A DNA stretch of 28,538 nt, from positions 1 to 28,538 of the IMG/VR virus record IMGVR_UViG_3300021962_000495. One strand, given 5' to 3'. Both the position numbers and the translations under genes were made by a program. Below, in pieces: positions 28,418-28,538 of the stretch; position 1 is the stretch's first letter; the number at the start of each line of letters is the position of its first letter. The notes below the pieces were generated by a model. The model made no database searches and was not told where the DNA came from. It worked only from the letters and a program-made list of their open reading frames with translations. The stretch is from a virus.

Positions 28418-28538
28418 CTATCCCTTATTGGTATTTATTTCGCGTTCTTGAGCGGTTTTCCAGTGATATTCGTCTTCATTTCCCATTCCTAACCGTTCAT
28501 AACCACATTCCACCTGATAATATTGAGTCGAAACCTTA
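28418..28538 (-). CDS. 3' end of an unidentified upstream gene (5'-truncated by window edge)
   Basis: A frame with no stop enters from the right edge (first complete codon at 28537-28535) and ends at a TAG at 28420-28418. It gives 39 residues, from KVSTQYYQVECGYERLGMGN to EDEYHWKTAQEREINTNKG. The segment is hydrophilic with several aromatic residues, which is compatible with the C-terminus of a real phage protein, but 39 codons is too short to be certain. The other two minus-strand frames close quickly. An internal ATG (MGNEDEYHW...) preceded by TAGGA could alternatively start a 22-residue peptide. I cannot name the gene; another baseplate or tail gene is likely from the context. Confidence 0.5.
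   Translation of the reverse strand, partial: KVSTQYYQVECGYERLGMGNEDEYHWKTAQEREINTNKG
28432..28439 (-). promoter_or_regulatory. Possible variant late promoter box
   Basis: Minus-strand AATAAATA, one mismatch from the TATAAATA late consensus, lies 57 bases upstream of the 79-residue gene and within the last codons of the partial gene at the right edge. It is the only late-like element seen for that gene. One-mismatch boxes are common in AT-rich DNA, so this is tentative. Confidence 0.35.

Noticed and set aside
28405-28425. Possible terminator around GGGATAGCAACCCC on the minus strand
   Set aside because: Only a 3-4 bp stem forms and no T-run follows, so it does not qualify as an intrinsic terminator.

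Overview
The window is a stretch of the late, virion-structural region of a T4-like contractile-tailed phage (myovirus). It is AT-rich, every convincing gene lies on the minus strand, and the genes are packed with gaps of a few bases or short overlaps. Gene order and protein features fit the marine T4-like phages of picocyanobacteria (Synechococcus/Prochlorococcus cyanophages) or the related pelagic myoviruses. The main grounds are a DUF4815-type giant protein, a small tail-fibre-like protein and a neck block of gp13-gp14-gp15-gp16. The host itself cannot be read from the sequence. No tRNA, IS element, CRISPR array, integrase or metabolic gene was seen.

Read in the direction of transcription (right to left), the window opens with the 3' end of an unidentified gene (28418-28538) and a 79-residue unknown protein. 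The baseplate wedge block follows: gp25, gp6, an 11.65-kb gene for a 3884-residue protein, and a gp8 homologue. The giant's N-terminus looks like the C-terminal part of T4 gp7, and it sits exactly where gene 7 lies in T4. The rest of it is mostly repeated beta-rich modules plus a YHYH-like domain. After gp8 comes a 2372-residue DUF4815-type protein, in the place where T4 has genes 9-12 and wac. Then come a 67-residue coiled-coil protein, a 112-residue probable Ig-like/BppU-N-like protein and a 317-residue fibre-like protein. The neck/tail-completion genes gp13, gp14 and gp15 follow, then the small terminase gp16. The window ends inside a small gene with a Cys/His-containing N-terminus; the large terminase gp17 would be expected beyond it.

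Three perfect copies of the T4-type late promoter box (TATAAATA on the minus strand) precede gp25, gp8 and the 112-residue gene, suggesting at least three late transcription units. A one-mismatch copy precedes the 79-residue gene. Several junctions are TAATG or ATGA overlaps, as expected for translational coupling.

The most striking property is modular expansion. A repeat with the signature GsGYt..PtVtI...A.A.A is inserted in gp14 and gp8 and recurs in both giant proteins, so four neighbouring virion genes share it. Other modules (an SGA/GE motif and an IDDEIIxYT...RG motif) are shared between genes as well. Functional calls rest on family features recalled from memory; no database search was run.
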